Of a stretch of 64,000 nt of DNA, positions 44,417 through 54,654 are shown in pieces. Every line of letters begins with the position of its first letter. The stretch's first letter is position 1. Source of the DNA: Nitrosomonas sp. Is35 (lineage in GTDB: Bacteria > Pseudomonadota > Gammaproteobacteria > Burkholderiales > Nitrosomonadaceae); assembly GCF_033063295.1 (NCBI RefSeq), contig NZ_JAWJZH010000001.1, positions 992,001 through 1,056,000 of the forward strand. The letters are read 5' to 3'. Made by a program: the position numbers and the translations under genes. Below the pieces are notes generated by a model. It saw only the letters and a program-made list of their open reading frames with translations. It had not been told where the DNA came from and did no database searches.

Positions 44417-44749
44417 TCAGGTTTTTGTCAGTACCCTCAAATCCAACGGAAGCTCTTCTCCGAGCCATTTGGCATCCACGGTATGGGCTTCCAGCTCGTT
44501 TTCCTGCACCGGATGAATGAGCACGGAAAGGCCTTGCCGCATTTCATCCAGGACTGGTGTGATTTTTTCGATCTCGGATGCCGGAATATGGATTTCAAAC
44601 ATTGGCCTGGAATGCGGGCCGATCGGCTTTGCAATCAACCGGCCGATGTAGGTCAATTGCGGAAGGGTTTGAGCAATGTTCTCCCGGACAATGGCAGCAC
44701 GATCGATTTCATTTTCCAGAAAATAAATATGGCCATGGAATGTTTGCAT
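44417..44749 (-). CDS. DOPA 4,5-dioxygenase-like protein
   Basis: The 110-residue protein matches the DOPA_dioxygenase family: FHGHIYFLENEIDRA (about 4-18), KPIGPHSRPMFEIHIP (about 41-56) and VLIHPVQENELEAHTVDAKW (about 76-95), with the conserved histidines that hold the metal. Fungal and plant relatives cleave the DOPA ring; the bacterial ones are mostly uncharacterised. It is convergent with the DUF3330 gene and separate from its other neighbours. Confidence 0.82.
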   Translation of the reverse strand: MQTFHGHIYFLENEIDRAAIVRENIAQTLPQLTYIGRLIAKPIGPHSRPMFEIHIPASEIEKITPVLDEMRQGLSVLIHPVQENELEAHTVDAKWLGEELPLDLRVLTKT

Positions 44750-44908
44750 GAGTGCCGCTTGTTTTCTCGTTAGTCTATCTTGTAGTTATCCTGTTTTTAC
44801 AGAATCCGTCGTGGTATGAACAGATATTAAACGGGCATTCAGCAAGCGCGCCATGCCTCCCGCGCCTTGCCGTATGACTTCTATGCGCGGAGCTTATTCG
44901 CCAATGCG

Positions 44909-45292
44909 TCATTGCGGCGGGATGACGTAATCCGCTGTCAGCATCTCCAGCAAATGCCCGTTCGGATCGCGAAAGTAAACGCCCCGTCCGTCATAACTGT
45001 GATTGATGGTCATATCATCCGCAGTTCCGGGGCCGCTGCCATATGGGATATGCCCGGCTTGCAGTCTGGCGAATATATCGTCGAATTCCTGCTCCGAGAC
45101 TTTGAACGCATAGTGCAGGGTGTCAAATTTCTCTTTGTTGTCAAAATCCAGGCATAGCGTGTCATTGACGCGCACGACGATGAAATGCGAGAACACACCA
45201 GCATATTCAAAGCCAAACAACCGGCTATAAAATTTTGCCGATGCGGTTTTATCGAAGCAGGGCACGATGGTGTGATTCAGGGTAATTGCCAT
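44909..45292 (-). CDS. VOC-superfamily (glyoxalase/bleomycin-resistance-like) protein
   Basis: The 127-residue protein is one vicinal-oxygen-chelate module: LNHTIVPCFDKTASAKFYSR (about 4-23), FSHFIVVRVND, LHYAFKVSEQEFD and YFRDPNGHLLEML (about 106-118), where histidine and glutamate are metal ligands. Substrates vary across the family and cannot be told here. It is 35 bases downstream of selO on the same strand. Confidence 0.88.
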   Translation of the reverse strand: MAITLNHTIVPCFDKTASAKFYSRLFGFEYAGVFSHFIVVRVNDTLCLDFDNKEKFDTLHYAFKVSEQEFDDIFARLQAGHIPYGSGPGTADDMTINHSYDGRGVYFRDPNGHLLEMLTADYVIPPQ

Positions 45293-45327
45293 TATCTTCT
45301 CCTGTTAAAGCATTCGCATTGAGCCGC

Positions 45328-46809
45328 TTACGTTCCGCAAAAGGTTTGATAGACACGCTCCGACGGCGCTGGCGGTGTGCGGTAATGATAGTGTTCCGGC
45401 AAATCGGTGAATGGATCGGCCAGTGCGGCAAGCAGTTGCTGCAACACGGTGTAATCGCCGTGTTCCGAAGCGGCGGATAATGCTTCTTCAACGCGGTGGT
45501 TACGTGGTATGACTGCCGGATTATGCGCTTGCATCAAACGCAACGACATCTCCCGGGAATCGGGCTGGCGCGCGAGCCTTGCTTGCCAGCGGGTGTGCCA
45601 TGCCACAAATCCGGCATCATGAAACACCGCGTCTTCGGGCAAGGATTCCGCGGCTAGCGCGCGAAATGTATTGGTGTAATCGGTTTGATTACTGTGCATC
45701 CAGCTCAAAAGAGCTGAGATCAGTGCGCTATCCTCGGTTTCTTCGGTGAGCAATCCCAATTTTTTACGCATCCCCCTCATCCACTGGTCTTGGTATATTT
45801 GCGGAAAAGCGTGAATCGCTTCTTCCGCCAGCGCCACGGCTTTTTCCTGCACCGGATCGATGAGCGGCAGCAGGGTTTCAGCCAAGCGGGCGAGATTCCA
45901 TTGTGCCATCACGGGCTGATTGCTATAACGATAGCGGCCGGACCGGTCGATCGAACTGAACACCGTGTGCGGATCGAACGCGTCCATGAATGCGCAAGGA
46001 CCGTAATCGATCGTTTCGCCGCTGATGCTCATGTTATCGGTGTTCATCACGCCGTGAATGAACCCTACTAGCAACCATTTTGCGACCAGCGCCGCTTGGC
46101 GCTCAATGACCTGATGCAACAGGGCCAGATAAGGATTTCCGGTATCGGCAAGAGCGCGATAATGGCGTTGAATGACGTAATCAGCCAGTATTTTAATGGC
46201 TTTCACGTCGCCTTGCCCCGCTGCATATTCAAATGTGCCGACGCGGATATGGCTTGATGCGACACGAGTCAGAATTGCACCGGGTAACACGGATTCCCGT
46301 ATTACGGGTTCGCCGGTGGTAACCACGGCGAGACTGCGCGTAGTAGGAATATTCAATGCATGCATTGCTTCGCTGATAATGTATTCGCGCAGCATGGGCG
46401 CCAACGCCGCACGGCCATCGCCGCGCCGTGAGAACGGCGTCTGGCCGGAGCCTTTGAGCTGGATATCGAATCGCTCGCCTGCCGGGGTGAGATGTTCGCC
46501 GAGCAGTATTGCGCGCCCATCGCCCAGCATGGTGAAATGACCAAACTGATGACCGGCATAGGCTTGCGCGACCGGTTGTGCCGTATCCGGCAGCGTATTT
46601 CCGGCAAACAGCAAAGCCGCCTGGTCTGCCGTTAATGCATGCAGATTCAGTCCGAGCGATTCGGCCAAAGCATGATTCAACAGGACCGCTCGCGGCGCGC
46701 GTACCGGCATTGGATGAACCGGTGCGTAAAAATAATCGGGCAAACGGGCATAGCTGTTGTCAAAGCGCCAGCCAACGCTATCGTTTGCCGGTTGTACATT
46801 GAATTTCAT
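45328..46809 (-). CDS. selO: Protein adenylyltransferase SelO (YdiU)
   Basis: SelO is a pseudokinase that transfers AMP to proteins and takes part in the oxidative-stress response. The 493-residue protein has the family markers [20 protein letters not shown] (about 80-99), [20 protein letters not shown] (about 107-126), and [20 protein letters not shown] (about 251-270) with metal-binding residues. The redox-active C-terminal cysteine is seen two residues from the end (FCGT). ATG 46809 is chosen over a longer reading from a TTG at 46848. Confidence 0.95.
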   Translation of the reverse strand: MKFNVQPANDSVGWRFDNSYARLPDYFYAPVHPMPVRAPRAVLLNHALAESLGLNLHALTADQAALLFAGNTLPDTAQPVAQAYAGHQFGHFTMLGDGRAILLGEHLTPAGERFDIQLKGSGQTPFSRRGDGRAALAPMLREYIISEAMHALNIPTTRSLAVVTTGEPVIRESVLPGAILTRVASSHIRVGTFEYAAGQGDVKAIKILADYVIQRHYRALADTGNPYLALLHQVIERQAALVAKWLLVGFIHGVMNTDNMSISGETIDYGPCAFMDAFDPHTVFSSIDRSGRYRYSNQPVMAQWNLARLAETLLPLIDPVQEKAVALAEEAIHAFPQIYQDQWMRGMRKKLGLLTEETEDSALISALLSWMHSNQTDYTNTFRALAAESLPEDAVFHDAGFVAWHTRWQARLARQPDSREMSLRLMQAHNPAVIPRNHRVEEALSAASEHGDYTVLQQLLAALADPFTDLPEHYHYRTPPAPSERVYQTFCGT

Positions 46810-46939
46810 AGGTTTATTTCGCGTATGTTGGGTTGGAATTCTTATCAAGTGACACTATTGTAAAGGACACCGCCTATCTTGGTATGTTCCTGGTGCAAAG
46901 TGGTGATTCAACCAATCCGCTGACGGGAGCAACGATAAT

Positions 46940-48220
46940 TTATCGAACGGATTTTCCTTGCAGCATGCGGAGGAGCTGTTGGCGATAGGGATGGTACTGC
47001 ACTTCGATGGAATGCCGCGGGCGCGCAATGAAGTGTCGCGCCCAGAATGCGCCTTCAGCGTCGGCTTGCTCACGCCAATCGGATGGCAGCCGGATTTTGC
47101 CGCTGAGGAACTGACCGATCAGCCGCGCTTGCAACTCGGCCAGAGTCCAAATGCAGCCCTGCGGTTGTATCAAGCCGATGAAGAACAAACTGGGATGGCC
47201 GGGATGAAAAATGCGCAAATATAGCGGCACATGACTGGCGTTCTCCCAGTCAATGAAGTCCGTATCAAAGAAAGGAAAACTGATGGTATAACCAGTTGCG
47301 GCGATGATGACATCGTACTGCGCCGACGCGCCATCGGTAAACCGCACCGTGTGGTCGGCAACATCATGGATTGCAGGGCGAGGGTGTATTTTGCCATGCC
47401 GTATCCTATCGAAGATTACCGAGTTGATGGTCGGATGTGCTTGCGTGGGCGCGAAATCCGGCTCGGGCAATTGATAATCGCGGTAACGCCCGATCTGGAT
47501 CCGCAGGGAAATTTTTTGCAGGCGGTTTTTTATGCTTTGCGGTAGCCATTGAATGGAAGCCGCGAAAGTATCGGTCGGTTTTCCCATGACCAGTTTGGGA
47601 ATTATGTACTGCGGTGTGCGCAGGCTCATATCGACCCGCGCGGCATCGCGGCTGGCTTCAACCGCGCAATCGCAACCCGAATTACCGGCGCCGACCACGA
47701 GTACCCGCTTGTTTTCCAATCCTTGACTGGTTTTAAACTCGTGCGCATGCAGATACGTTCCGGCAAAACGGTCTTTCCATCCGGGATGGCGCGGCTTGGT
47801 GTGATGCCCGTTGGCGACGAGCAGATAATCGAATTCCGCTTGCGTGCCATCGTTAAGCAACAGCCGCCATCGTTCTTGCGCAATTTTTTCCACGCGCAGT
47901 ACGGCAACATTGAAGCGGATATATTGCTCCAATTGAAAATGCCGGGCGTAGGCCTGGAAATAAGCAAGTATCTGCTGATGGCTGGGGTAATCGGGATAGT
48001 CGTCCGGCATCGGAAAGTCACTGAATTGCGACATCGGTTTGCTGGAAATGATGTGCGTCGCCTTACTGATACTGCTGCGCCCCGGTGCGGTGCTGTATAC
48101 CCAGTTCCCGCCGATCTGATCGTTCTTTTCATAGCACACGATATCGTGCAATCCCGCTTCCACTAAGTGCTTGATCGCGGTGAGGCCGGAACAGCCGGCG
48201 CCGATTATGGCAATGCGCAT
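46940..48220 (-). CDS. Flavin-containing monooxygenase
   Basis: The 426-residue protein has the FAD loop IIGAGCSGLTAIKHL (about 5-19), the NADP loop VVGAGNSGCDCAVEA (about 175-189), and between them FAGTYLHAHEF, which fits the FMO/Baeyer-Villiger fingerprint FxGxxxHxxx(Y/F). AATGYTISFPFFD (about 290-302) is the late FMO motif. Such enzymes oxygenate N, S or ketone substrates with NADPH. A longer in-frame reading to 48343 has no family match before the MRIAIIG start. Substrate unknown. Confidence 0.9.
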   Translation of the reverse strand: MRIAIIGAGCSGLTAIKHLVEAGLHDIVCYEKNDQIGGNWVYSTAPGRSSISKATHIISSKPMSQFSDFPMPDDYPDYPSHQQILAYFQAYARHFQLEQYIRFNVAVLRVEKIAQERWRLLLNDGTQAEFDYLLVANGHHTKPRHPGWKDRFAGTYLHAHEFKTSQGLENKRVLVVGAGNSGCDCAVEASRDAARVDMSLRTPQYIIPKLVMGKPTDTFAASIQWLPQSIKNRLQKISLRIQIGRYRDYQLPEPDFAPTQAHPTINSVIFDRIRHGKIHPRPAIHDVADHTVRFTDGASAQYDVIIAATGYTISFPFFDTDFIDWENASHVPLYLRIFHPGHPSLFFIGLIQPQGCIWTLAELQARLIGQFLSGKIRLPSDWREQADAEGAFWARHFIARPRHSIEVQYHPYRQQLLRMLQGKSVR

Positions 48221-48506
48221 CTTGTGTAGGTTGATTCCGGTAAATTCATCTGATTTGTTTTGATGATAGCAGGTTATGGCTGCATCGTTATTATCCGCTC
48301 TGTAATCCAACCGGTAACGAAGCGCGGAGATGTGTATTGACATAAGCGCGATTTGTATTCAGCTGATATTCAGCCCAATGCTCACACAATGACAACTGAG
48401 ATACCGCAATTGATTAGGGTATCGGGCTTTAGAAAAGAGAACGGGCCTAAATCAAAAATTACGTTACAAAAATAGCCCGTCTGTGTGAATTTTCAGGAGA
48501 AATGTC

Positions 48507-48839
48507 ATGAGCACTCAACGAATACTTATTCCGCTTGCTTTCGCCGCAATTATTTTTCTGGGCGGCTGCGTGGCTACGCCGTATTACGGAGGAACGGGTT
48601 ATTACCGGGGCGCCGCATACGGTTACAGCTATCAGCCATCCTATTATGCCGGTCAAGGCTATATGGGCGGCGGGTTCGGATACTCCAATCGCGGACATAG
48701 GCATAATCATGGTCATATGCATCAAGGCGGCGGATATCGTCCTTTCGCGGGAGAACATAGGCATATCGGCGGCGGACATCAACACCATGGCCGGGGGCAC
48801 TGGGGTGGAGGCCACCGGGGCGGTCATCACCGGAGATGA
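48507..48839 (+). CDS. Small His/Gly/Tyr-rich lipoprotein
   Basis: The 110-residue precursor has a lipobox FLGGC (cysteine 21), then a Gly/Tyr-rich middle and a histidine-rich end (HRHNHGHMH, HRHIGGGHQHHGRGHW, about 63-102). About one residue in six after the cysteine is histidine, a strong hint of metal binding at the outer membrane. AGGAGA lies seven bases before ATG 48507. It resembles the secreted protein at 43165 in composition, not in order. Confidence 0.82.
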   Translation: MSTQRILIPLAFAAIIFLGGCVATPYYGGTGYYRGAAYGYSYQPSYYAGQGYMGGGFGYSNRGHRHNHGHMHQGGGYRPFAGEHRHIGGGHQHHGRGHWGGGHRGGHHRR

Positions 48840-48914
48840 GAAAGATAATGATGGATTTAATCGTAAATTCGCAGGGATTGCGTTATCCGATAAAGATTGA
48901 ATTGACGCAAAACG

Positions 48915-50438
48915 CTATGGCGCACCGTGCATCATTTTTTGCAATGTTTGGGTGAGTGCAAACAAAATTAGGGACGCAATCCCGGACAAGATCACGAAAA
49001 TCATGAAAAACTCGAACAAACCTGCGATTTCAAAGCCCGCAAATACCGGTGCTGCGGGCAATGCCGGATCGGGGTATAAAGCGCTCAGTATTCCTGCGAA
49101 TTTGCTGGCGGCCGCCATGGATGAGAACCATACGCCCATCAATAACGAAGCAAACTTCGCTGGCGCGAGTTTGACTACCATGGCCAACCCAATGGGCGAT
49201 AAACACAGCTCGCCGATGGTATGCAACAAATACAAACTGAATAACCACATCATGCTGACTTTGATGGTCGGATCCACGCCTTTGACGCCGAAGGCGATGA
49301 CGCAGTAGCCTAGCGACAAAAATAACAATCCTAGTGCCTGCTTGGCGGGTGATGAAGGCTCCCAATTGCGCCGCCCCAGGAATGTCCAGATCACTGCGAA
49401 TAATGGGGCCAGTATGATAATCAGCACGGCATTGATGGATTGAAAGAAACTCGTTGGGATCTCTGTTCCGAACAAATTTCTATCGGTCTGTTCTTCGGCA
49501 AAGAAGGTCAACGACGCACCGGCTTGCTCAAATGCCGCCCAGAAGAAAATCACGAAGAAAGCCAGAATATAAATCACGCCTATTCGCTTTTTTTCAATTG
49601 AGCTCAGGGCTTTATCGGCAATGATCGCCGCCGGACCGATGATCGTGATGGAAAAGATGCTTGATCCGATGAGACCCAGATCCATAAAACAATAAAAAAT
49701 AGCGAATAAAACCAACGCAGCAACCGTCCAAACCAGTTTTTGAGAAAGCGGCATCGCGGGTGTTTGGGTGTCATGTTCCGTTAGAATTTTTCTCTCCGGA
49801 ACCAGCCCGATTCCTGCGCCTTCGGGCGTGACGATGAGTTTGTTTTTGAGCAACTCGAAGGTGAAGATACTGACGATCATGCCAATGCAGGCAGCCAGAA
49901 AACCCCATTGGAAATCCGCCGGATTCCCCGTATCGCCCAAACTGCCGCACACCAGCGGCGCGAGAAATGCGCCAAGGTTGATGCCCATATAGAAAATAGT
50001 GAATGCAGCGTCGATACGTTGATCGCCTGCCGGGTAAAGCTGGCCTACCATCGTGGAAATATTCGGCTTAAAAAAACCGTTGCCAAAAATGAGGAATCCC
50101 AGACCGAGAAAGAGCATCGGTTGCGCGAAAGCAATATCGTTGTAGTTCGCTGCCGACAAAAACATGCAGAAATGTCCGGTCGCCATCAGGATGCCGCCAA
50201 TAAGAATGGCTCGCCTGTTGCCCCAATAACGATCCGCCATATAACCGCCAATGAGCGGCGTCAGATAAACCAAGCCGGTGTAGTTGCCATAAATCTCGGA
50301 CACCAGCGCTTTGTCGAGCAGCAAGGCTTTGATCATGAACAATGTGAAGATGGCGCGCATGCCGTAGTAACTGAAACGCTCCCACATTTCGGTAAAAAAC
50401 AAAAGGTATAGACCTTTAGGATGTCCTGTTGAGTTCAT
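48915..50438 (-). CDS. POT-family proton-coupled peptide transporter
   Basis: The 507-residue protein has about fourteen membrane segments and the POT markers: EMWERFSYYGMRAIF (about 17-31, the ExxERFxYYG motif) and GGYMADRYWGNRRAILIGG (about 64-82), followed by FFKPNISTMVGQLY (about 122-135). Such carriers import di- and tripeptides with protons. An intact peptide importer is of interest in an autotrophic lineage, but many ammonia oxidisers carry one. The gene is separate from its neighbours. Confidence 0.92.
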   Translation of the reverse strand: MNSTGHPKGLYLLFFTEMWERFSYYGMRAIFTLFMIKALLLDKALVSEIYGNYTGLVYLTPLIGGYMADRYWGNRRAILIGGILMATGHFCMFLSAANYNDIAFAQPMLFLGLGFLIFGNGFFKPNISTMVGQLYPAGDQRIDAAFTIFYMGINLGAFLAPLVCGSLGDTGNPADFQWGFLAACIGMIVSIFTFELLKNKLIVTPEGAGIGLVPERKILTEHDTQTPAMPLSQKLVWTVAALVLFAIFYCFMDLGLIGSSIFSITIIGPAAIIADKALSSIEKKRIGVIYILAFFVIFFWAAFEQAGASLTFFAEEQTDRNLFGTEIPTSFFQSINAVLIIILAPLFAVIWTFLGRRNWEPSSPAKQALGLLFLSLGYCVIAFGVKGVDPTIKVSMMWLFSLYLLHTIGELCLSPIGLAMVVKLAPAKFASLLMGVWFSSMAAASKFAGILSALYPDPALPAAPVFAGFEIAGLFEFFMIFVILSGIASLILFALTQTLQKMMHGAP

Positions 50439-50893
50439 GCGTTTTGCAATGGATTAACGTTGTCCGGATGCTGCTGGTGGTATTGTAAGTTTGAGCGGCG
50501 GGGCATTATAACCAGCGGAAGAAATCAGTGCGCATTTTGACTTCGGTAGAAGTATTGTCTCAGTAGAAAGCGATATCTGTTTTTTACATGAAAATATGAA
50601 TTCTTCGGTTATATTGTCAGGGGATCGAATCGCGATGTTGCAAAGATTTTCTGATGAATAGCTGAATGATGACAAGGTCCAGGAGGATCATTAAGCCGGG
50701 CTGAATTACTGGAACGTGCAGCGAATGCCGAAATGCATGCAATGCATATTACTCCCATCGTTTCGCGGCAAAATGGTGCTGCGTAGTCATCTAATGATGG
50801 TGTGCGGGGCAGACGATGCGATACCGGCTCTGCATCAGTTGTGCCTATCTTACTGGTTAACCGCTCGTGAGCCCAGATATGCTCCTTTGCCTG
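50439..50893. other. Intergenic region, no gene supported
   Basis: The 455-base stretch between the POT gene and the small membrane protein has no reading frame with family features. A short frame near 50695-50790 looks vaguely protein-like but is broken by a stop, so it may be a decayed gene. No RNA gene was recognised. Confidence 0.5.
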
Positions 50894-51151
50894 TCAGTAA
50901 TCCGCCGCATATTGCTGAGAGAGAAAATTCATGATGATCAATATGCAGGCGAGGAATACCGTGTAGTATGAAAATTTCTTAGCATCCCTTAAGTGATCAT
51001 CCTTGGAGGGGAACTTGATGTTGTCTACCTTGCTGGCATATCTTTTACTAATATATTCATAGGTTTTTTCATAGTTAGAGTGCATGTATTGATGGTAAAT
51101 CATCAATGCAAAAGAAATCACTAACCCGATCCACCCCAAAAGCTCAATCAT
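50894..51151 (-). CDS. Small two-helix membrane protein, unknown
   Basis: The 85-residue protein has a membrane segment at each end (about 3-18 and 64-79) and a charged middle (YISKRYASKVDNIKFPSKDDH). No family is recognised. It lies alone in a gene-poor stretch and has no strong ribosome binding site, so its expression is uncertain. Confidence 0.5.
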   Translation of the reverse strand: MIELLGWIGLVISFALMIYHQYMHSNYEKTYEYISKRYASKVDNIKFPSKDDHLRDAKKFSYYTVFLACILIIMNFLSQQYAADY

Positions 51152-51246
51152 TGTTTACCCCCGATGTTTTTAATGAATTGCATAGATAATAGAGTCCATC
51201 GTATCAATAAAAATTCGATGAATAAAATTTTTTGCGGAAGGGTGGT

Positions 51247-51312
51247 GAGCAGAACTGGGTCGGCACTATACGCAGTCTTGAGGGGCATAGGATCCGTTGC
51301 ACAGTTCTGCTC
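51247..51312. other. Stem-loop 1 (11-base perfect stem)
   Basis: GAGCAGAACTG at 51247-51257 pairs perfectly with 51302-51312 around a 44-base loop. It ends eight bases before a second perfect stem, which suggests a structured transcript or a mobile-element end. Confidence 0.45.
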
Positions 51313-51320
51313 ATAAGGAT

Positions 51321-51369
51321 CCCAGCGCGCCCAAGGAGTTGGGTTAGGAGTAAGAAAAGGCGCGCTGGG
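51321..51369 (+). terminator. Stem-loop 2, possible terminator
   Basis: CCCAGCGCGCC at 51321-51331 pairs perfectly with 51359-51369 around a 27-base purine-rich loop, and TTTAAA follows. The GC-rich stem plus short T-run could terminate a plus-strand transcript starting in the preceding gap. Confidence 0.45.
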
Positions 51370-51911
51370 TTTAAACTCTTCCAGCCATCCGGCTACGCAC
51401 AACATAATGCGCTGGCTGGTGCGGTACTGTTCTGAAATGGTGAGTGACCATCTTAATGCAATATTTTTAATTTATCTGTACGTGCGAACACGTAGGGTTA
51501 AACCCTTATTGATGGTCTGCAAAAGTTATACATGCACCGTAATTGCCATTCGCAGTAATTGGCGCAATAAGAATATGCCCCACAAGGTACTGAATTTTGC
51601 AGCGATAGCAGTACAACAGTGCGCCGGTCTCAGACCTGCAAAGCTAATATGTACAGTAACCTACGCGTGGAAGTTAACCGATCCAACGTGCGAAAGCACT
51701 ACAGCCCGCATACCGGAAAATATTGAAGTGAAGTAGTTTGGATTTGATTTGGCAGCAGGGTTTTACCAAGAGGTGGGATTACCTGGTTTGATAGAGGTGT
51801 GAAACTTTGTCAACCAAGCGCGAAAGCGCAAAGGGTAATCCCATGAGTAGTTTTCAACAGAAAGCCTGAATTGCGGCAATTCAACCCCATTTCCACCACA
51901 ACAACGCCAAT

Positions 51912-53084
51912 TTATCTTCTTCTCTCTCCCGGTATCCACGCCAGTTGCCAACCGGGTGCGGATTTGGCTTCCAGCAAGCCGGTCAGGCGGAAGTTGATCC
52001 ATTTGCGCGTGGGCATTTCCAGGTGCCGGTAGCTCCAGATCGCGATCGAAATAGCCGAACCGAACATACCCGCTACAAATAGGATGGATCCTGTTACGCT
52101 ACTTTCCACGGGCAGCCCGGTGATGCTTTCCCAATCCTGTTTTGCAACAAACTGGACCAGGTAATGCCACATATAAATAGAGAATGACAATACCCCAATC
52201 GTATGCAGGCCGCGCGTATCGAGGCAGGTGCATAAATAGCCGCGATCTTCCCAGGTCACCAGCACGATCAAGGCCATCAAGCCAATCACCAGAACATCGG
52301 TTACACCAAAGTGGAGCGAAAGAAAGAGTGCGATAGAGGCAACAATCTGAATAGATGTCAGGTATCTGTCCGGCAAAGCAGAAACCGTGTGACGTGCTAA
52401 GAACAGCAACATGCCGATTGTGAAAGCGGATGCGGCGCGGATGGTGGACAAACGAAAGTTGTCGTTGACATCGCTATCCGTCGCCATGCATAAGCAATAG
52501 AAAAGCACCGCAATGCATGACAACACCACTAAAGCTAGCATACGGTTATCGCCACTGATGGTCAGAAGCGCGGCAAAGAGCAAATAGCAAAAAAATTCCG
52601 CGCTCAGCGACCATGAGGGGAAATTCCAAGTGACCCAATCGAACATGCCCCACGAGTGGATCAGAAACAGATTGGCGGCCAGTGATTCGGGCGTGCGTAA
52701 GGAGTCGTCGAACAAGCAGCAGGCTTCTTTTCCCAATCCCCAGTTGATCAGTGCCAGCAGCGTAAAGAAAAGTACAGTTGCCACCAATGTAATGAAATGC
52801 AAGGGATAAATTCTGGCGATCCGGGCAATCAGATAATGCAAAGTGTCGCGCATGCTATAGCGTCTGGGATGTTCGATGTCATATACATAGGCCATGACGA
52901 ATCCACTGAGAATGAAGAAGAAATCAACCCAGAGGTAGCCTTTGTAAAAATACAGAGTGATTTCATCGGGATCTATCGATGAATGCAAATAGTATCGAAA
53001 ATGAACGAAGACAACCATCATGGCTGCCCAACCGCGCAATGAAGTATGCGAACGGATTTCTTTTTTATGTGAGATATGCATCAT
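51912..53084 (-). CDS. Acyltransferase 3 family membrane protein (OafA-like)
   Basis: The 390-residue protein has about ten membrane helices and the acyltransferase-3 start SLRGWAAMMVVFVHFRYY (about 15-32), with the arginine and histidine of the family, and FFFILSGFVMAYVYD (about 55-69). Such enzymes O-acetylate or otherwise acylate surface polysaccharides or lipids. A hairpin in its leader (53105-53136) may affect its expression. Substrate unknown. Confidence 0.88.
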   Translation of the reverse strand: MMHISHKKEIRSHTSLRGWAAMMVVFVHFRYYLHSSIDPDEITLYFYKGYLWVDFFFILSGFVMAYVYDIEHPRRYSMRDTLHYLIARIARIYPLHFITLVATVLFFTLLALINWGLGKEACCLFDDSLRTPESLAANLFLIHSWGMFDWVTWNFPSWSLSAEFFCYLLFAALLTISGDNRMLALVVLSCIAVLFYCLCMATDSDVNDNFRLSTIRAASAFTIGMLLFLARHTVSALPDRYLTSIQIVASIALFLSLHFGVTDVLVIGLMALIVLVTWEDRGYLCTCLDTRGLHTIGVLSFSIYMWHYLVQFVAKQDWESITGLPVESSVTGSILFVAGMFGSAISIAIWSYRHLEMPTRKWINFRLTGLLEAKSAPGWQLAWIPGERRR

Positions 53085-53436
53085 AAATTGAATTTTTCAC
53101 TGATGAAACCAGCCGTTCTTAACGGCAAGCGGTTTCAAATCTGCTGAATTGAAGTGTTGGGTCTGATGTATTGGATTTATGCGTAACGGGCGAATCGGGG
53201 AAATACCGGATTGAAAAAATGCGCGCTATTATAAATGATTGACTAACGACCGCTCCGCTAAATGTTTATCGGCAAGCAAAAATTAACAGTTTGGATGGAG
53301 TGGATCGGCGCCGGAAAGTTCCCGGCAAAATGCTAAAGTTCCTATCCAGCGATCAGCTTTCTGTCATTCACCTGGCGAAGATGGAATGAGAAGAGCATGA
53401 AAATTTTGCCTGACCGTAGCCAGGCAAAATCTCCTG
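53085..53436. other. Leader of acyltransferase gene and ADH 3' region
   Basis: The 352-base gap contains a 5' leader hairpin (53105-53110 with 53131-53136 enclosing 53112-53117 with 53121-53126) upstream of the acyltransferase gene and the terminator of the zinc alcohol dehydrogenase gene at 53403-53430. I see no gene in it. Confidence 0.55.
53403..53430 (-). terminator. Terminator after the zinc alcohol dehydrogenase gene
   Basis: A perfect 10-base stem (53403-53412 with 53421-53430) with an 8-base loop lies seven bases after the gene stop on the minus strand, and the strand continues with TTTTC. Confidence 0.8.
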
Positions 53437-54441
53437 TTACGGGTGACTTAATACAATGCGGTATTTCGCTTGACCGCTTGCCAATCTGGCCAGCGCTTCA
53501 TTGACCTGATCAAAACGGAAAACTTCAATGACCGGTTCTATCTTGTGTTGCGCGGCAAAACGCAACATGGTCGCGATACCGGCGGGGCTGCCGACGGGGG
53601 AGCCGGAAACCGAGCATTGATTGGCGATCAGCGGGAATACATTGATATCCAACGGTTCAAGCGGTACGCCGAGAAAATGCAAACGGCCTTTAGGGCGCAG
53701 GGTGGCGATATAGGCATTCCAGTCCAACTTGACATTCACGGTGGTTAGAATCAGATCAAAGCGGCCGGCTGCGGCAGCCAGTTCGCTTGGTTTTTTCGTG
53801 TCCAGCACATCGTGCGCGCCCATCGCCAGCGCTTCCTTCTTTTTGTCTTCGCTCGAAGTGAAGGCCGTTACCCGGCAACCCCATGCACGCAGAAATTGCA
53901 GTGCGATATGTCCTAAACCGCCAATACCGATGACGGCGACTTCGGCTGTGGGGGAAACGTTGTATTGCAGCAGCGGATTGAAAACGGTGATTCCGCCACA
54001 GAACAGCGGACCCGCATTTTGTGCGTTGAGGCCATCCGGCAATGCGACAACACTGACCGCTTTGGCGCGTACTTTGTCGGCAAAACCGCCGTGGTGGCCT
54101 ACGATGGTGGATTCCGGCTGTGCGCAAAGGTTATGGTCGCCGGACAGGCAGCTGTGGCACGTCATGCAATAACCGGCATGCCAGCCCAGGCCGACGCGCT
54201 GACCTATTGATAGATTATTGACATGCGCGCCTTTGGCCGCGATGGTGCCGATAACCTCATGCCCCGGCACAAAGGGATATTGGGTGATTCCCCAGTCATT
54301 GTGCAGCATGCTTAAATCGCTATGGCAAATGCCGCAATGCTCGACCGCGATTTCAACATCGTGATCGCCCAATGCGCCAGGATCGTATTCAAAAGGTTCG
54401 AGTTTTCCACCAGGCTTAAACGCCGCATACGCTTTAATCAT
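53437..54441 (-). CDS. Zinc-dependent NAD(P) alcohol dehydrogenase (YahK-like)
   Basis: The 334-residue protein is a medium-chain dehydrogenase with the catalytic zinc region [16 protein letters not shown] (about 36-51) and GHEVIGTI (about 60-67), the structural-zinc cysteines in [15 protein letters not shown] (about 92-106) and the cofactor loop [14 protein letters not shown] (about 170-183). It belongs to the cinnamyl-alcohol/YahK aldehyde reductase branch. It stands at the far end of a stress cluster that includes hsp20 and lon; aldehyde clearance would fit that setting. Terminators flank it. Confidence 0.93.
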   Translation of the reverse strand: MIKAYAAFKPGGKLEPFEYDPGALGDHDVEIAVEHCGICHSDLSMLHNDWGITQYPFVPGHEVIGTIAAKGAHVNNLSIGQRVGLGWHAGYCMTCHSCLSGDHNLCAQPESTIVGHHGGFADKVRAKAVSVVALPDGLNAQNAGPLFCGGITVFNPLLQYNVSPTAEVAVIGIGGLGHIALQFLRAWGCRVTAFTSSEDKKKEALAMGAHDVLDTKKPSELAAAAGRFDLILTTVNVKLDWNAYIATLRPKGRLHFLGVPLEPLDINVFPLIANQCSVSGSPVGSPAGIATMLRFAAQHKIEPVIEVFRFDQVNEALARLASGQAKYRIVLSHP

Positions 54442-54559
54442 GAATTTCCCTTTCTATCCGGTTAATCATCGGGTTCAGCGTATTATGCGGCAATACCATG
54501 CTGCATAGAAGACAAATGCTGCGGCACTCTGTTGACTAGGGCACGAATATCACCGGAAA

Positions 54560-54596
54560 AAAACCCGCAGCCGGTTACGGCTGGCCGCAGGGTTTT
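54560..54596 (-). terminator. Terminator after hsp20
   Basis: Stems AAAACCC/GGGTTTT (54560-54566 with 54590-54596) and CAGCCG/CGGCTG (54568-54573 with 54578-54583) form a hairpin downstream of hsp20. On the minus strand it is followed by a run of seven T. Confidence 0.88.
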
Positions 54597-54654
54597 GTGG
54601 CACTGGTAATTCAATGCGGCGAACAATAGTCTCCGCTGCTGCAAGCGGTTGCGG

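Larger units (their letters stand above)
51152..51911. other. Gene-poor region with two stem-loops
   Basis: This 760-base stretch between the small membrane protein and the acyltransferase gene has no convincing gene. It holds two perfect 11-base stems (51247-51312 and 51321-51369), described separately. Open frames on both strands across it lack start signals and family features. Confidence 0.5.

Noticed and set aside
51321..51369. Integron attC site
   Set aside because: The conserved core sites RYYYAAC and GTTRRRY are not present at the arms, and no integrase is nearby.
51148..51405. Proline-rich reading frame on the minus strand
   Set aside because: It overlaps two stem-loops, has no family features and no ribosome binding site.
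51407..51736. 109-codon plus-strand reading frame
   Set aside because: Composition is unlike the neighbouring genes, no family is visible, and the region looks non-coding.
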